Assembly: GCA_964420995.1 (NCBI GenBank)
Contig: CAYQUX010000008.1
Coordinates: forward strand, 81,895 to 145,894
Source: Leptolinea sp964420995
GTDB taxonomy: Bacteria; Chloroflexota; Anaerolineae; Anaerolineales; Anaerolineaceae
DNA length: 64,000 nucleotides
Direction: 5' to 3'
The translations under genes and the position numbers were made by a program. This document shows, piece by piece, positions 63,724-64,000 of the stretch. The notes under the pieces were generated by a model. It worked only from the letters and a program-made list of their open reading frames with translations, had not been told where the DNA came from and ran no database searches. Numbering within the stretch: position 1 is the first letter of the stretch; every line of letters starts with the position of its first letter.

Positions 63724-63821
63724 GGGATTGGCAAATCAACTATCATGCATTTTGGTATATATATTTAAGATCTAATTACAGAAGCGGGAACTCCATTTTA
63801 TGTGTCTTGTATGTGATATTG

Positions 63822-64000
63822 CTAAAGGGTAACCAGGTACACTTTACCGCCTTTAACGACCATATCTGCTTTTACCGACGTCCACCGGGTTGAAGGCGTT
63901 TAAGGATGAGGTCGCTAAATACCCGCATTCCAAAGGCGCAATGCGGTTTCTGTTCGACCGTTCTATTCCGATCGATCTGGTAAGGCAAATTGTGGAATAC
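63822..64000 (+). pseudogene. Degraded DUF1801 gene copy (3' half, frameshifted, runs off window)
   Basis: From 63822 the DNA matches the 3' half of the DUF1801 gene at 62285: GGTAACCAGGTACACTTTAC corresponds to GGCAACCTGGTGCATTTTGC there, and the match continues to the window end. The region for residues before about 52 is missing. One base is lost near 63881-63886, bringing a TGA into frame at 63891. It can no longer make the protein. Confidence 0.85.

Overview
The window looks like a chromosomal stretch of a free-living, fairly GC-rich (roughly mid-50s percent) bacterium. It carries a 884-residue MalT-type LuxR ATPase regulator, many stand-alone one-component regulators (TetR, LysR, AraC, AbrB), several lipoproteins, F420/quinone-reductase-like and DUF1295 proteins, and short GGGGGAAGG-type hairpin repeats. 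That mix suggests Chloroflexota, class Anaerolineae, but this is an inference from gene content; no rRNA or tRNA gene is visible to confirm it. I saw no prophage, IS element or CRISPR array.

Layout. 1-5.7 kb: a truncated esterase lipoprotein, two small conserved proteins, OsmC, a 38-residue lysine-rich protein, and a YfcC-type carrier paired with a DUF2817 (M14-like) peptidase. 5.9-16.2 kb: aldehyde dehydrogenase and DeoC; an ECF sigma, anti-sigma and membrane-protein operon; a diaminopropionate ammonia-lyase-like enzyme; an isochorismatase-fold hydrolase; a TPM/LemA pair; an SPL-type radical SAM protein and a PhnB-like protein. 16.2-22.1 kb (minus strand): a LysR regulator, a membrane-anchored rifampicin-phosphotransferase/PEP-synthase-like enzyme co-transcribed with an AbrB protein behind a perfect 28-bp palindrome, and a lipoprotein with a gingipain/caspase-like His-Cys core fused to a membrane domain. 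22.2-28.5 kb: a VOC protein, a PemK/MazF toxin without an adjacent antitoxin, the MalT-type regulator, and a DUF6326-DUF4386-MDR-DUF6326 run.

28.5-36.7 kb: a patch of REP-like hairpins, a TetR gene with a consensus promoter and operator, metabolic genes, then a TetR-controlled island containing a methyltransferase fused to a FeoA-like domain, an ABM-like protein, an EFR1-type flavodoxin-ferredoxin protein and a second methyltransferase. 37.0-41.6 kb: a sugar ABC importer (binding protein and two permeases, no ATPase), an AraC regulator and a cupin. 41.8-57.7 kb: mostly single enzymes, including an unknown cysteine-rich lipoprotein, a BaiN/HI0933-type flavoprotein, a TetR plus Tat-exported nitroreductase pair, and several methyltransferases, SDRs and small conserved proteins. 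57.7-62.6 kb: carAB behind a 5' leader with a short peptide ORF and a strong intrinsic terminator, followed by a DUF1801 gene. 62.6-64 kb: an AT-rich island with a Thr/Pro-rich lipoprotein and a decayed second copy of the DUF1801 gene running off the end.

Regulatory DNA is unusually readable. Three TetR promoters each have TTGACA-17-TATNAT-type cores overlapped by inverted repeats. Several genes appear to be leaderless (a TANNNT box 6-7 bases before the start codon and no Shine-Dalgarno). Many genes are separated by perfect-stem terminators.
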